Both the position numbers and the translations under genes were made by a program. DNA of 64,000 bases from Homalodisca vitripennis. Taxonomy: Eukaryota > Arthropoda > Insecta > Hemiptera > Cicadellidae. Location of the stretch: positions 1 to 64,000 of the forward strand of contig NW_025777545.1 in assembly GCF_021130785.1 (NCBI RefSeq). The letters run 5' to 3'. This document shows, in pieces, positions 52,317 to 61,568 of this stretch (positions are counted from its first letter, which is position 1; every line of letters starts with the position of its first letter). The notes beneath the pieces were generated by a model that had not been told where the DNA came from, ran no database searches, and worked only from the letters and a program-made list of their open reading frames with translations.

Positions 52317-52579
52317 AATGGAGATTATGGAACTAAGTCTACCTAGATATAAATTTTTTCAGCACAAATGTTTGTGTTTACATTTCTACAACAGAGATAA
52401 ATAGAAATAATTTCATTCTATTGTACAACTATTTAGGATATTATGTGTACGATTACAAAGATTATTCCGGAAGAAATCGAGATTTTTCATCAGCGAAAGA
52501 GTATATTTTTGAAGTTTTAGAAGGAATGAAAGAGAATATTATGAACATCATCAATTATTGTAAAAGACAAAATGAATGA
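52317..52579 (+). pseudogene. Unknown small Maverick gene, one break
   Basis: It starts with the motif-linked ATG (TATAAATGG) as MEIMELSLPRYKFFQHKCLC and runs to a stop at about 52,407. The coding pattern resumes in another frame (NNFILLYNYLGYYVYDYKDY...) and ends at TGA near 52,579. About 87 residues in all, tyrosine- and asparagine-rich, not recognised. The 3' end abuts the inserted tRNA-related sequence, so its real C-terminus may be lost. Confidence 0.45.
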
Positions 52580-53221
52580 TTGTGTCTTTGGTGTAGTGTT
52601 GTTAGTGTGCGTGTTTGCGCTATGGGGAATCACATCACATTCAACTTCTACGGTGTCTATTGTTTAGAGACTTGGCCCTGCACTGCTACTGTCCAACCAA
52701 GTTAATGGCTAGGAGCTGTAATTCGGGTCTTAGACTCTGGAATTTTTTTGTTCCCAAGTCTCATTTTTCTTTGGTAACTACTGTGTAGAAGTTGATGGAG
52801 AGATACAATTAGGGAATTTGTGTCGGGTGTTTTGTAAGTGTAATGTTGTATTAATGAATGATGTGAATGATGAATGTAATGAACGAATTAAGGAAGAGAA
52901 GGAATGTACGAATTAAGGAAGAGAAGGAATTAAGGAATGAAGTGGAAAGGTGAGGAAGCAAATGGCGCGCCAACCACAGTTGTCATTACTCGGCTTGTTC
53001 TATAGTCATTACACTATGGCCACTCGTGTAAAGACTTGTCCCCAACCACTGAACGACAACCATGTCTTCCTCAATAAAAAGCGCGCCTGAAGCTCTGGGA
53101 TTTGAACCCAGAACCTCAGGCTTTGAAGGCAAGCGTCTTACCAACTGAGCTACGGAGAGTCTCGAAAGATATAAGCTATATCTCTGCTATATAAGTTGTT
53201 CAATTAGGAGTGCTAGTTTAC
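52580..53221 (-). mobile_element. tRNA-related SINE-like insertion inside the Maverick
   Basis: This stretch is GC-richer than the surrounding viral DNA and non-coding. On the minus strand an A box (TAGCTCAGTTGG, plus 53,141-53,152) and B box (GGTTCAAATCC, plus 53,098-53,108) are spaced as in a tRNA. The T stem CTGGG/CCCAG pairs, but the acceptor and anticodon stems do not, so it is tRNA-derived rather than a tRNA gene. Downstream lies a GAATTAAGGAAGAGAAGGAA tandem duplication near 52,885-52,945. No target duplication was found, so the exact limits are uncertain. Confidence 0.55.
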
Positions 53222-53736
53222 AAGTTTATTAATAATTTTATATTTCAAAAACCACTCAACCGATTTTAATGAAATTTGGTACACATATAGTAAATACTTA
53301 ACTCTTTCGACTTAACTTATCCATAAGGGTGAAATCATCCCCTATTTCTTAATATTCATAAAAAAAATAAAAAAAATTATCAGAAAAATCTGAAACTTCA
53401 AAAACAAGCGAGTTCAACTTAAAATTTCATGAAAATAACAAAATTTTCAAAAACTACCCCAATCATCCCTTATCTTAAAACTCTTATATCTCGAGAACTA
53501 TTGGAGCTTTTTTGCTGAAATTTGGTATATAGGATCAGTAAATATTAAAGTATTTTTTAAAATCATAACTTCCGGTCCAACCCTTAAGATGACCTTGGAA
53601 TAGTTTTTTGTTAATATCATCCCCATTTTTTAAGATATTCTTTTGAAATTAAAAATGAATACTTATATCAATGTCTTTAACAATTCTGTAAAGTTTTAAA
53701 ATTATCCGATGAATAATAGTGAAAATAACGTGATTT
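53222..53736. repeat. AT-rich repeat with two diverged ~250-bp modules
   Basis: Two modules share a layout: TATTTCAAAAACCACTCAAC then ATGAAATTTGGTACACATAT near 53,240-53,285, and TATATCTCGAGAACTATTGG then TGAAATTTGGTATATAGG near 53,490-53,535. The pattern is familiar from dispersed insect repeats but I cannot name the family. It is non-coding and lies directly against the 3' end of the capsid gene. Confidence 0.5.
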
Positions 53737-54933
53737 TTACTGAATTTCTCTAATATCGTTCTTAATCACATCATAGGCTAAAAATTTCTCAGAGACAACA
53801 ACAACATAACAAATCGCGTTTGTAACAGCTTTTTGAAAATCCATATTGATAATTATATCGTTCTTTGAACCAGAAATATTTGTCAAACTCTTTGTTGTAT
53901 CAATGACATAAATAGGTCTATTCGCTAAAAATTCTTTAGGATTGTAATACATTTCCTTATTATTACAGTAAACTTTCTTAAAATCTTGATACATCTGATA
54001 CATGATTCTGAAAAGACCTCCGGAAATGTTTAAATTTTGTAATTCATCTGGATAATAAGAACCGTTCAATTTTACTCTGATATTTTTTACATCCAAACTA
54101 TCAAACTTTGAAGGATTTCTTTCTTGATTATTCTGTCTATCTCTTTTGAAAACCTATAATAACGAACTTGGGATTGAAGATATTTCTATAAATGTTTGTA
54201 ATATCGAACGAATAAGTTGTTCCGGAAATACCTTTTTGTTCAATACATTGCCAATCTAGAAAATTAAACATAATGTTTTGACTTTTTGTAATTTCATCAA
54301 TCAATCTAATTTTACTCGTGGTTTTATAATCAATCATTGGAACTCTAATAAAAAAATCTGTAATTGTTATTTTTTCCATCAACAGGCATAACATTTCCAG
54401 TTGCAGTCTTCAGAATCACATCATCGTCTTCTGCTCTTATAAAACTTAGATAAAATCCTCCTTTATAGATCGGAATAGTAACATTTTCAAAAAATCCTAA
54501 TCCAAAATGAGATAAATTTCCAGCTGCTTCAAAAACACCAAATTTAAAATCTGATTCAAAGCCATTAGAAGTTTGAGAAATAACATCACTTTTTGAATAC
54601 GAAATAGTTTCCTTTAATTGTGCTTAATTGGCCACAGTTTTCGACTTCTTCTATCAATTTATTGTGTTTTCTTACTTCAATCTTAGAAAATAAAAACGGT
54701 ATAAAATTATCGATTAATCTAACATTATCAGTTCCAAGATATGCTTGACCATCTTGTTTTGTTAAAGTTCCAGAAATATAAAACTGGAAGTTAGACGAGC
54801 AAAAGTTATCTCCAAAATCAATATTAAACTCAGTTCTTTTATTCGGTTCATTCAAATGTTGTTTACTAATTGGATAGAAATTTTTAAACTCCGCCCTTTC
54901 AATATCACTAGCATATTTTCTGTAGTCCGCCAT
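53737..54933 (-). pseudogene. Major capsid protein (Maverick double-jelly-roll, hexon-like), frame-disrupted
   Basis: It would encode about 398 residues that form the trimeric hexon-like building block of the capsid. Starting MADYRKYASDIERAEFKNFY after a TTATTAA motif, it has NIDFGDNFCSSNFQFYI and NFIPFLFSKIEVRKHNKLIE in the first jelly roll. ITITDFFIRVPMIDY follows in the middle, and the C-terminal part has VKNIRVKLNGSYYPDELQNL and RPIYVIDTTKSL. These match Maverick major capsid proteins. Frame changes lie near 54,605, 54,375 and 54,145, with no other stops. It is the most 3' gene of the capsid cluster and is followed by inserted repeats. Confidence 0.85.
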
Positions 54934-55046
54934 TTAATAAAGAGAAATTTTAAACATCGTGTATCATTTTTTCATCGATCTAATGTACGTTTTTATAAGA
55001 AAAGATATAAATTTTAGTAAAATAATTAAAAAGATTAGAGTCATTT

Positions 55047-55445
55047 TTAATGATCTACTTCGTCATATTCAGGATTCTCTTCCTTAAATTTTGCGATCTC
55101 GGTCACATATTTCAATAAAATCTGCACAGGATAGTAACCGCTATCTATAATATTGTTCCAATCAACTGTATCTTTATTTTCATCCAAAAACTTTATACTC
55201 AAGTGTTGATAGAGACAAAGAACAGACATATGATCTTTTAATTGATAATGTATATTTTCTTGAATGAACTCTGATGATAAAGTTTGATATTTAGCAATGT
55301 TATACCAATTCAATTTGTTTACGTATAATCTCATCATATCTTCGGATAATTCATATTTTTGAGAAATGTCATCCCAATGTTCTTTTTTCAAATCTCTTTC
55401 GTGTTGCATGATAAAAAGATCGAAAGCACTGTAATGTCCCGCCAT
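55047..55445 (-). CDS. NCLDV-like helical repeat protein of unknown function
   Basis: An intact 132-residue protein. It contains a repeat of the type W-x-x-I-A-x-Y-Q-x-L-S-x-x-F-I (NWYNIAKYQTLSSEFIQENI), with partial flanking repeats (EHWDDISQKYELSEDMMRLY; LCLYQHLSIKFLDENKDTVD; DWNNII). Such short helical repeats are common in large DNA viruses, where their function is mostly unknown. It has no membrane segment or signal peptide. The start is preceded by TTTCTTAATAAATAGAG. It lies about 110 bp upstream of the capsid gene. Confidence 0.65.
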   Translation of the reverse strand: MAGHYSAFDLFIMQHERDLKKEHWDDISQKYELSEDMMRLYVNKLNWYNIAKYQTLSSEFIQENIHYQLKDHMSVLCLYQHLSIKFLDENKDTVDWNNIIDSGYYPVQILLKYVTEIAKFKEENPEYDEVDH

Positions 55446-55473
55446 CTCTATTTATTAAGAAAAAATTTCAAAA

Positions 55474-55617
55474 TCAAGTTTTTATAAATTGGCTCTTTTT
55501 TGAGTTACATTCAGCACATTTTCCAGAAATTCTCTTAACTCCGTTAATGTTTGCATAGTATTTTATATCGTTTGTGGCAGTTTTCTCTTTGCACCTCACA
55601 CAGTATATGAGCGCCAT
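55474..55617 (-). CDS. 47-residue zinc-ribbon protein
   Basis: It starts MALIYCVRCKEKTATND and contains a second pair, GKCAECNSKKSQFIKT, at the C-terminus. That gives four cysteines in two CxxC knuckles about 24 residues apart. It resembles the DUF5679-type small zinc ribbon. The layout matches the first 47 or so residues of the integrase in this same element (HCHKCKKKT... KCSKCKTNKSKFIK), so the two are probably paralogous. The start follows TTTTCCTTATATAA, the shared motif. A role in nucleic-acid binding inside the virion is possible. Confidence 0.7.
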   Translation of the reverse strand: MALIYCVRCKEKTATNDIKYYANINGVKRISGKCAECNSKKSQFIKT

Positions 55618-55631
55618 TTATATAAGGAAAA

Positions 55632-56670
55632 TTAGTCATCGTAACCACCTACTCCATTAAATCTGTTGTCGATGTTTTCAAAAGTTTTATCGACATCTTC
55701 TTTAAATTTATTAAAGTTTTCTTCTAGTTTATTTACTTTATCGAGATATAAAGAGTATCGATCATCTATACTTTTAAGTAATTCATTATTATGTGTTATT
55801 TGCTCATTTAAACGTGTACCAAAATCTTCAAAAAAGTTTATTTTCTCATTGAAATGTGTATCAAAATCTTCCAGAATTTTGTTAATTACTTCACCAACTA
55901 ATACATTAACACTATTTTTATATGTATTAAAGTTTTTCTTCTAGTTTATTTACTTTATCAAGTAATTCACCAACATCGTCTACTGATCTTCTATTTCTGG
56001 CTTCTAACTTGTCATAGACTTCTGTTGTAAAATCTTTAACATGCTGTTTATGATTCTCATAATTTTGTTTTAGTTCATTAAACATTTTAATAGGATCTTC
56101 TAATTGAATCATTACAACAACATCAAATGGATTAATTCCTTTACTAACACCGCTAATTCTTTTTCCTTTAAAATCTAAGGCATTTTTAACATTCGGATCA
56201 TGTAAATCAACAATATCGATGTTTTCTGATAATTTTAGAGGTTTCAAAATTTGTTCTTTAACAACAACATCATGTTTGTCAATACCAGGTCGAACACCGA
56301 CAATTCTTTTCTTATTAGCCAAACTAACATAATTCTTTTCAACTTTGATCGCTTCAGTAATTTCATCAGCTTTTTCGATATGAGACATTAAATTGGTAAA
56401 TAATTTTTTTACACCATCATCAACTTCTTTTTCCAATGTTTTTATTTTATCAGCAACTTCATTTGAACTCATGAAATTTGCAAGTTTGTTATCATATTCT
56501 GCTTTAAAATCTTCAATCTCGACAGCAAACATATCTGAATCTGGAAGGTTTTGTAATAAATTTTCTAACTTGTTATCAAACTCATTTCTCAAACTATCAA
56601 AATTCAAACTATTATCTACATTTTGAATAATTTGTGTTCCAAATACGTCAAAAATATTTTGTGAATCCAT
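55632..56670 (-). pseudogene. Coiled-coil, fibre-like structural protein, one frame change
   Basis: About 345 residues. The start MDSQNIFDVFGTQIIQ is chosen because the shared motif (GCTTAATAAATATGG) precedes it; an upstream ATG at 56,718 does not have it. Long heptad-like helices flank two copies of a short module, RIVGVRPGIDKHDVVVKEQI and RISGVSKGINPFDVVVMIQL. This recalls stalk repeats of phage tail fibres (I-x-x-V-x-x-P-x-x-x-x-DAV). A frame change near 55,935 in an A run leads to a C-terminal coiled coil ending NRFNGVGGYDD. A vertex-spike role is inferred. It overlaps the protease 3' end by 23 bp. Confidence 0.65.
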
Positions 56671-57050
56671 ATTTATTAAGCAATAATTTGTTAACAACTT
56701 CTTTAAAATCTTTACCATTACTCAGTTCATTCAAAACAAAAACACATAAATGACCACAAATTGGGGGATCTTTATAGTCTTGAATCTGAGAAATCATTGT
56801 AGTAAGACGCTTGATTTTTTCAAATATTTAATCAATTCTATAGGTGGTTTGTCCTCAATTCTTCCATACGAATCAAAATAACATGTATTCTTATCATTTT
56901 TATAATAACAAACCCAATGCGTTCCACTTCCCATAACCGAGTCTAAATTCACAATTCCACATTCAAATTTCTTAACTTTTTCAGGTAATGTATCTCTCAT
57001 GAAGATTCCTCTAAAATGTTTAATATTTTTGCAGATTTCTTCCAATTTCC
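56648..57050 (-). pseudogene. Adenain-like cysteine protease, disrupted
   Basis: This is the maturation protease that cleaves capsid and core precursors in adenovirus-like particles. The catalytic triad is visible in order: His in GSGTHWVCYY, Asp/Glu region in TCYFDSYGR, and Cys in DPPICGHLCVFVLNEL. IKHFRGIFMRDTLP near the N-terminus is typical of Maverick proteases. A frame change near 56,815 separates the His/Asp part from the Cys part. The true start is unclear, because the frame before LEEICKNI lacks an ATG with the shared motif, so a second break near 57,050 is likely. It ends at TGA 56,648-56,650, inside the start of the fibre-like gene. Confidence 0.8.
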
Positions 57051-57116
57051 TTCCCCGAATGTTAAAGGTTTAAATTTTTTTTTCAATGTTTGATTTCACG
57101 TAATTCAAAGTTTTTT

Positions 57117-57522
57117 TCATCTAATCCAGATCCTGTAAACATCTTCCAACTCTTTATCTAACCAATTTAAAATGTTTCGAACAATAGGAATCACATCCTT
57201 TTTAACGATTGGAGCAGCTTTACGAACATAAGGAACAACATTTTTAACAACTGGAATATTTTCTCCAAAATCTAATAAATCTTTCAAAAGTCCACCATTT
57301 TTGAGTTCTTTCAACTGATTATAAGAAAATTCTATTCTGGTTCCTTTATTGTTTTTCTTATGTTTTTCGAGTTTATTGTATTGTCTATTTGTTAAAAATA
57401 TCTTATCTTCGCCATTTTTTAGTTGATCTATTTTAAATTGAATACTAACGGGTATTTTCTTCTTAAAAGCGGATTTTATTTTTTCTTTCTGATTTTTGCT
57501 GAAGTTTACGTTTCACCTCCAT
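57117..57522 (-). pseudogene. Small basic Maverick structural-type protein (pX/pVI-like candidate), one frame change
   Basis: It starts at 57,522 after AACTATATAAATGG. After a frame change near 57,480 the sequence reads KIPVSIQFKIDQLKNGEDKI, FLTNRQYNKLEKHKKNNKG and FSYNQLKELKNGGLLKDLLD. The LTxxQ, K-G-x-x-I-x-x-S-x-x-Q-L and GG-L-L pattern recurs in Maverick and adintovirus-like elements, in a small protein next to the PLA2 and protease genes. The C-terminal part (NVVPYVRKAAPIVKKDVIPI) is amphipathic. Comparison with adenovirus core or membrane-lytic proteins is inference. About 134 residues in all. Confidence 0.6.
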
Positions 57523-57530
57523 TTATATAG

Positions 57531-58842
57531 TTAAAATTTCAAGTTCTCTTCGATTCCCATTCCTAGTTTTCTCTTCAAAAACATTGCTCCAGCTGTTGGA
57601 AGCGCAACAAATCTTTCACCTAAACTAGCATCTTTTGTTAAAAATCTATCCATTGCCTTATCTTGCAAAACTTTATCTGCGATATGTCTGGAATTTGTGT
57701 CTCTATGTTTTGCATAAAAAATATCGTGTTCCATAGCAGCTTGATCTAATTTATTTATACCAGGATCTCCTCTTTTTAGTCTTTTTTCGAGTTTTGTGCC
57801 AGGCCCCAGATACTGATAAGTTGGTACGTGTAATTCAAAAGGTAAATTGTTGATAAAATCATTCAAAAGTCCACTACCTTCAATCATAGATGAACTTATT
57901 GCCGGCAAAACTCGTTTTAAATATTTAATTCCATCAGGTTTTTCAATCATTTCATCAAGTTTGTTCGAAATAAAATCTTTAATCGCTTTCTTTTCGTTCA
58001 AAAAATTGTTGTTTCCAGCCTTTTCTTGAGCATAAATATAATTAATAATTCCATCGAGTTTTGTCAAATCGTCGATATATCTGTACTCAATCTTATTATC
58101 ATTGTATTTTCTCACACCTGATCCTTCGATTCGTTTTTCCCAAATTGGTTTAATCAAATTGAGATATTTTTTACCTTTACTTGACTTTGGTTTCTTAGTT
58201 GATGGATCATTATTTTTGTAAATTGAATCAGATTTCCATAAAATTTCAGTATACTTTTTCAAGTCTTCTTCAGAATATAAACCGTCTTTTGGAACATCAG
58301 TGCCTGTTAATAATCTCCATAAACCTTGAGTTCCTTCATATGTTTTTTCATTAATAATGATATCATTATGCTCAAAATTCACGGGCAAATTTCCAATCAT
58401 AAAACTTTTCTTTTTTCTGTCCCAATACAAACCAAATTTATCCACCTTTGCTCTAGGAAGAAATTTTTTTTAACCAATTTCACCAATTATTATATCCGTT
58501 GTTCCAGGACTTATTGGTTCAACTATGGTAGAGTCTTCAATGATTCGAGGTCTAAATGGTGTTGAAGATGGTAAATTTTGGCAATTCAAACTCAGATTCT
58601 GGAATTGAAATATCAGCAAATTGTCGTACAACTGGAACCAAATTCATCAAATTTTGATTACCGCTTAAAAAATTTTCAATTTTGCCCTCAACATTTTTTA
58701 TTGCAGATGTTACAGGTTGATTAATTTTTTGAATAAATTCTTGTTCTTTTTCATCAATTCGAATCTGTTCTTTAAATTCTTTGATTAATTTCTTTTCTAT
58801 TTGATCAAGTTTTTTCGCTTCTTCAGAAGTTACGTTCGCCAT
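57531..58842 (-). pseudogene. Phospholipase A2-domain virion protein, two breaks
   Basis: The C-terminal half holds a parvovirus-type secreted-PLA2 core: the Ca-binding loop TYQYLGPGTKLEKRL (about 57,790-57,815) and catalytic LDQAAMEHDIFYAKH (about 57,715-57,750). In related viruses this domain opens endosomal membranes during entry. An N-terminal helical segment starts MANVTSEEAKKLDQIEKK at 58,842 after TTTTCCTAAATAA. A frame change near 58,580 and a TAA at 58,470-58,472 lie between it and FGLYWDRKKKSFMIG. The downstream frame has no motif-linked ATG, which is why I treat the pieces as one gene. Two separate genes remain possible. Confidence 0.75.
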
Positions 58843-58856
58843 TTATTTAGGAAAAT

Positions 58857-59110
58857 TTTGAAACGTGGAACGTAAAAACGTGAACGTGGAACGTAAAAAC
58901 GTGAACGTGGAACGTGAAACACGAACGTGAAACGTAAACACGAACGTGAAACACGAACGTGAAACACGAACGTGAAACGTAAACACGAACGTAAAACATG
59001 AACGTGAAACATGAACGTGAAACATGAACGTGAACGTGGAACGTGAACGTGGAACGTGAACGTGGAACGTAAAAACGAGAACACGAAACGTAAACGTGAA
59101 CGTAAAAACA
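58857..59110. repeat. ACGTGAA-type short tandem repeat array between virion and ATPase genes
   Basis: About 250 bp is built from AACGTGGAACGT and AACGTGAAACACG-like units of 12-13 bp. It can also be read as interleaved 6-7 bp ACGT-containing half-units. ACGT is its own reverse complement, so the array is densely palindromic. It lacks stop codons on the minus strand, which creates three overlapping false frames. It lies in one of the few non-coding gaps of the element and starts 14 bp from the PLA2 gene start. Confidence 0.88.
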
Positions 59111-59119
59111 TGAAAACAA

Positions 59120-59794
59120 CTAGATTATCACACGTTTTATATTGGAAAATTTATTCAAATATTTACCATTTTTAGGCTTCAAAGTTAGATTAATAGTTAA
59201 AAATCCGTAGTCTTCCTTCCAAATTTTATCACACAATTCATTAAAGTGGTTAAAACTCATATCAGATCCCACATAATTGTTATAAATCTTTCTCGAATAG
59301 TGATCGTCTTGCTTAAAAATACACAACATATTCAGGTTATTTCTTATAACTTGTTTATCAACCTTTGAAAAGCATTGAGAAAGATAGATACAAGAGATAT
59401 TTTTGTGACGAGACATTACGAAATATTCCTTGATAACGTCTTGATTTTCCAAAATACAATCATCAAAAACGATTAAAGAATTCGGTTTACATTCGCTTAA
59501 TGGAACTATGTCCTCGGAAGCATTATAAAAATGTGATATTTCTTTGCTTAAGTTCTTCTCAATATTTTCAAATCTTTCTTGTAATTTTTATAGGCGTCTT
59601 GTTCTAAAGATTTACTAAAAACATACAAATTGGAATAAGGAATCAACCTATTGTAGATAAAATTCAATAATAAAGTTGTTTTTTCCACATCCACTTGAAC
59701 CAACAATTAACAATCTGATTGGTTGATCTTTCTTATTTTCTTCAAACGTTTGAAGTTTTATCTGATCTTTTTGCTTTAAAAATTTCTTCTCCAT
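59120..59794 (-). pseudogene. A32/FtsK-like DNA-packaging ATPase, frame-disrupted
   Basis: It would pump DNA into the capsid. The start MEKKFLKQKDQIKLQTFEEN follows CTTCTATTTAAATGG. A Walker A motif (LLIVGSSGCGK, about 59,680-59,710) is interrupted at its last residues by a frame change in an A6 run. A Walker B-like SLIVFDDC lies near 59,470, followed by YFVMSRHKNISCIYLSQCFS, typical of the A32 family sensor region. A second frame change is near 59,585. The C-terminal part is open to 59,120. About 224 residues, normal for Mavericks. It is divergent from the 59,835 gene across 40 bp. Confidence 0.82.
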
Positions 59795-59834
59795 TTAAAT
59801 AGAAGATTTTCATCTTGAAGCAACGCTTGCGAAA
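59795..59834. promoter_or_regulatory. 40-bp divergent promoter region at the strand switch
   Basis: This is the gap between the ATPase (minus) and the plus-strand candidate minor capsid gene. On the minus side it carries the TCTATTTAA motif, and AAGATTTTCATCTT is a near-perfect inverted repeat. The plus-strand start (TTGCGAAAATGAAG) lacks the shared motif, so it may be controlled differently. Confidence 0.4.
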
Positions 59835-60571
59835 ATGAAGCTGTTCAAGTTGACTTCAGAAAGCTCTAAATTAGTTTTAAACTTGGAACATCCTATACAC
59901 TTAGAGGAAGAATCAAATTATTTTATCGGTTTAAGCGGTTTTTATTCTGACAATTTTGTAATAAATATTAGTGAAAGTTCTCCTTATTGTATAGGATTTA
60001 GTGAGAAGAACATAACAAAAATATTATGGTTTAAACAAAGGATATTATACTTTCGATCAAATAAAAAATTCCCTTAAAAATTATCTGAAAACATTCAAAC
60101 AATCAGATAAATCTTTAAACTTTGACGAAAACAAGTTTGAAATGCAAAAAAATTATCTCTCTAATAAAATTCAAATAAAATCACCAGTAAGAATAATGTT
60201 TTCAGCAATTATTGTAGATTTATTAGGGTTTGTTCAAGAAACTATTGAGCCAAATCAGGTATATTTAGGAAATAAAACGCCAAAATTTAGACCGTTTGAT
60301 GTAATTGAAGTACATTGTAATCTCGTTGAACCTAGTTTTGAAAATCATACCGAACATTTACACAAAGAATCTGAAATTTTGTACACTTTTTTCCCAAATG
60401 TTGCTTATGGAATCAAAAATCAGTGAAAAACCGAATGAAATCGATTATATTCCAATTAGAAAAAATATTAAAAGAATTCAAAAAATCGTCTTAACTGTTC
60501 AAGACTCTGAGGGAAATTTATTAAATAATGAGAGTAAAACAACAATATATTTAAGATTGTCGAAAGAATGA
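59835..60571 (+). pseudogene. Candidate minor capsid (penton-like) protein, two frame changes
   Basis: About 245 residues. The N-terminus reads MKLFKLTSESSKLVLNLEHP and then HLEEESNYFIGLSGFYSDNF. The middle reads VRIMFSAIIVDLLGFVQETI, PNQVYLGNKTP and FRPFDVIEVHCNLVE. The C-terminus has YIPIRKNIKRIQKIVLTVQD and TTIYLRLSKE. The alternating strand pattern, with a C-terminal D-x-x-G-N-L...IYL-L, suits a single jelly roll, as in Maverick minor capsid proteins. That identity is inference. Frame changes lie near 60,025 and 60,415; no other stops occur. Its position next to the ATPase on the opposite strand is unusual among the virion genes here. Confidence 0.55.
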
Positions 60572-60578
60572 TGAATCA

Positions 60579-60722
60579 AGGGGGGGAACGAATCGTTCTT
60601 ACCTTCAAATTTTCAAGAAAATAGCCTTTAAATATATAAATTACAAGAGTCTATGCCATAGACCCTTTCAAAATCTTCATCCTGACACTATTTTCATTAA
60701 TGAATCTGGATTTTATTCTCGA
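60579..60722 (+). pseudogene. Degraded partial duplicate of the BRO gene
   Basis: Two blocks match the downstream BRO gene in the same order: CTTACCTTCAAATTTTCAAG (60,598-60,617) with TTACCTTCAAACTTCCAA near 60,977, and TTTCATTAATGAATCTGGAT with TTTCGTTAATGAATCTGGAC near 61,003-61,022. A foreign AT-rich spacer with the palindrome GTCTATGCCATAGAC sits between them. No open frame survives. It is probably the rest of a tandem BRO copy. Confidence 0.7.
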
Positions 60723-60758
60723 AATAAAAATTACTAGTTAAATTTCTTTTCTATCTAA

Positions 60759-61568
60759 ATGGAGTCAGTTGTAGACCTACTCAATAATCAACTAAAATTC
60801 AATAACAAACATATCTTTACGATTGTTGACGAAAACAATGTGATCTGGTTTAAGGCTAAAGACGTAGCAAAAATTCTAGAATATGAAAATACTATGCAAA
60901 CGATCAGAATAAACGTTGACGAAGATGATAAAAACTTCTATTTTAATCTAAATATAAGGGGGGCTATAAATAGCTTACCTTCAAACTTCCAAAATAACAC
61001 TGTTTTCGTTAATGAATCTGGACTTTATTCTTTAATTTTGAGATCGCATAAACCAGAAGCGAAATTGTTTAAAAATTGGGTTACGAAAGAAGTATTACCT
61101 TCCATTAGAAAATTTGGTGAGTACAAACTTGAAAACAAGATTAAATATTTAGAGGACGAAGTTAAACACTTGCAAATTAAAGATGAAATGAAATCATTGA
61201 AAATAGAGAATCAAGAATTGCGAATGGAATTAATGAAGAGAGATATGGTATGTAAAGATTTTGATAAGAAAAAACACCATGTTTTTGTGTTAATTAAGAA
61301 GAATCACATGTGGGAATGGCCTTATTACGTTATCAGAGCTCAGAAACGAGAAATACCAAACCGATTAAAACATCTAAAAATAAATTATCCTGAATTAGAG
61401 ATTTTGTTCATTGATGACGAACCAAATTCTATCAATCTGTATAACCAAATGAAAGAATCTTTGAATATTTTATACAACGGAAATCATTTTACTACAAATA
61501 TGGCAGAATCTCGACTGATTTATAGAATATCTAAATTACACGATGAAAATGTTTCTAAATTTTACTAA
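60759..61568 (+). CDS. BRO-N domain protein (baculovirus repeated ORF family)
   Basis: An intact 269-residue protein. An N-terminal BRO-N DNA-binding domain covers about residues 15-120: IFTIVDENNVIWFKAKDVAK, ILEYENTMQTI, VFVNESGLYSLILRSHKPEA, then KLFKNWVTKEVLPSIRKFGE. A coiled-coil linker (about 121-165) follows. The C-terminal region is conserved in viral BRO proteins (HHVFVLIKKNHMWEWPYYVI, RAQKREIPNRL). BRO proteins bind nucleic acid in baculoviruses, poxviruses and phages and modulate host or virus DNA. The start is preceded by TTTTCTATCTAA. It is complete while its neighbours are broken. Its stop overlaps the convergent zinc-finger gene by about 3 bp. Confidence 0.9.
   Translation: MESVVDLLNNQLKFNNKHIFTIVDENNVIWFKAKDVAKILEYENTMQTIRINVDEDDKNFYFNLNIRGAINSLPSNFQNNTVFVNESGLYSLILRSHKPEAKLFKNWVTKEVLPSIRKFGEYKLENKIKYLEDEVKHLQIKDEMKSLKIENQELRMELMKRDMVCKDFDKKKHHVFVLIKKNHMWEWPYYVIRAQKREIPNRLKHLKINYPELEILFIDDEPNSINLYNQMKESLNILYNGNHFTTNMAESRLIYRISKLHDENVSKFY

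Noticed and set aside
53093..53160. tRNA gene on the minus strand
   Set aside because: A and B boxes and T arm are good, but the acceptor and anticodon stems do not pair, so it is tRNA-derived repeat sequence.
55666..55944. 92-codon plus-strand frame
   Set aside because: It is antisense to the coiled-coil C-terminus of the fibre-like gene and has no domain of its own.
56668..56718. Upstream ATG at 56,718 for the fibre-like gene
   Set aside because: It lies within the protease C-terminal coding sequence and lacks the shared start motif; the ATG at 56,670 has it.
57531..58445. PLA2 gene starting at a GTG at 58,445
   Set aside because: GTG is an unlikely start here, no shared motif precedes it, and the same frame continues upstream past a single stop at 58,470, so a break in a longer gene is more likely.
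58830..59119. Three overlapping minus-strand frames rich in Phe/His/Val/Arg/Ser
   Set aside because: They are translations of the ACGT-type tandem array, which simply lacks stop codons; frame-independent repetition shows that they are not genes.
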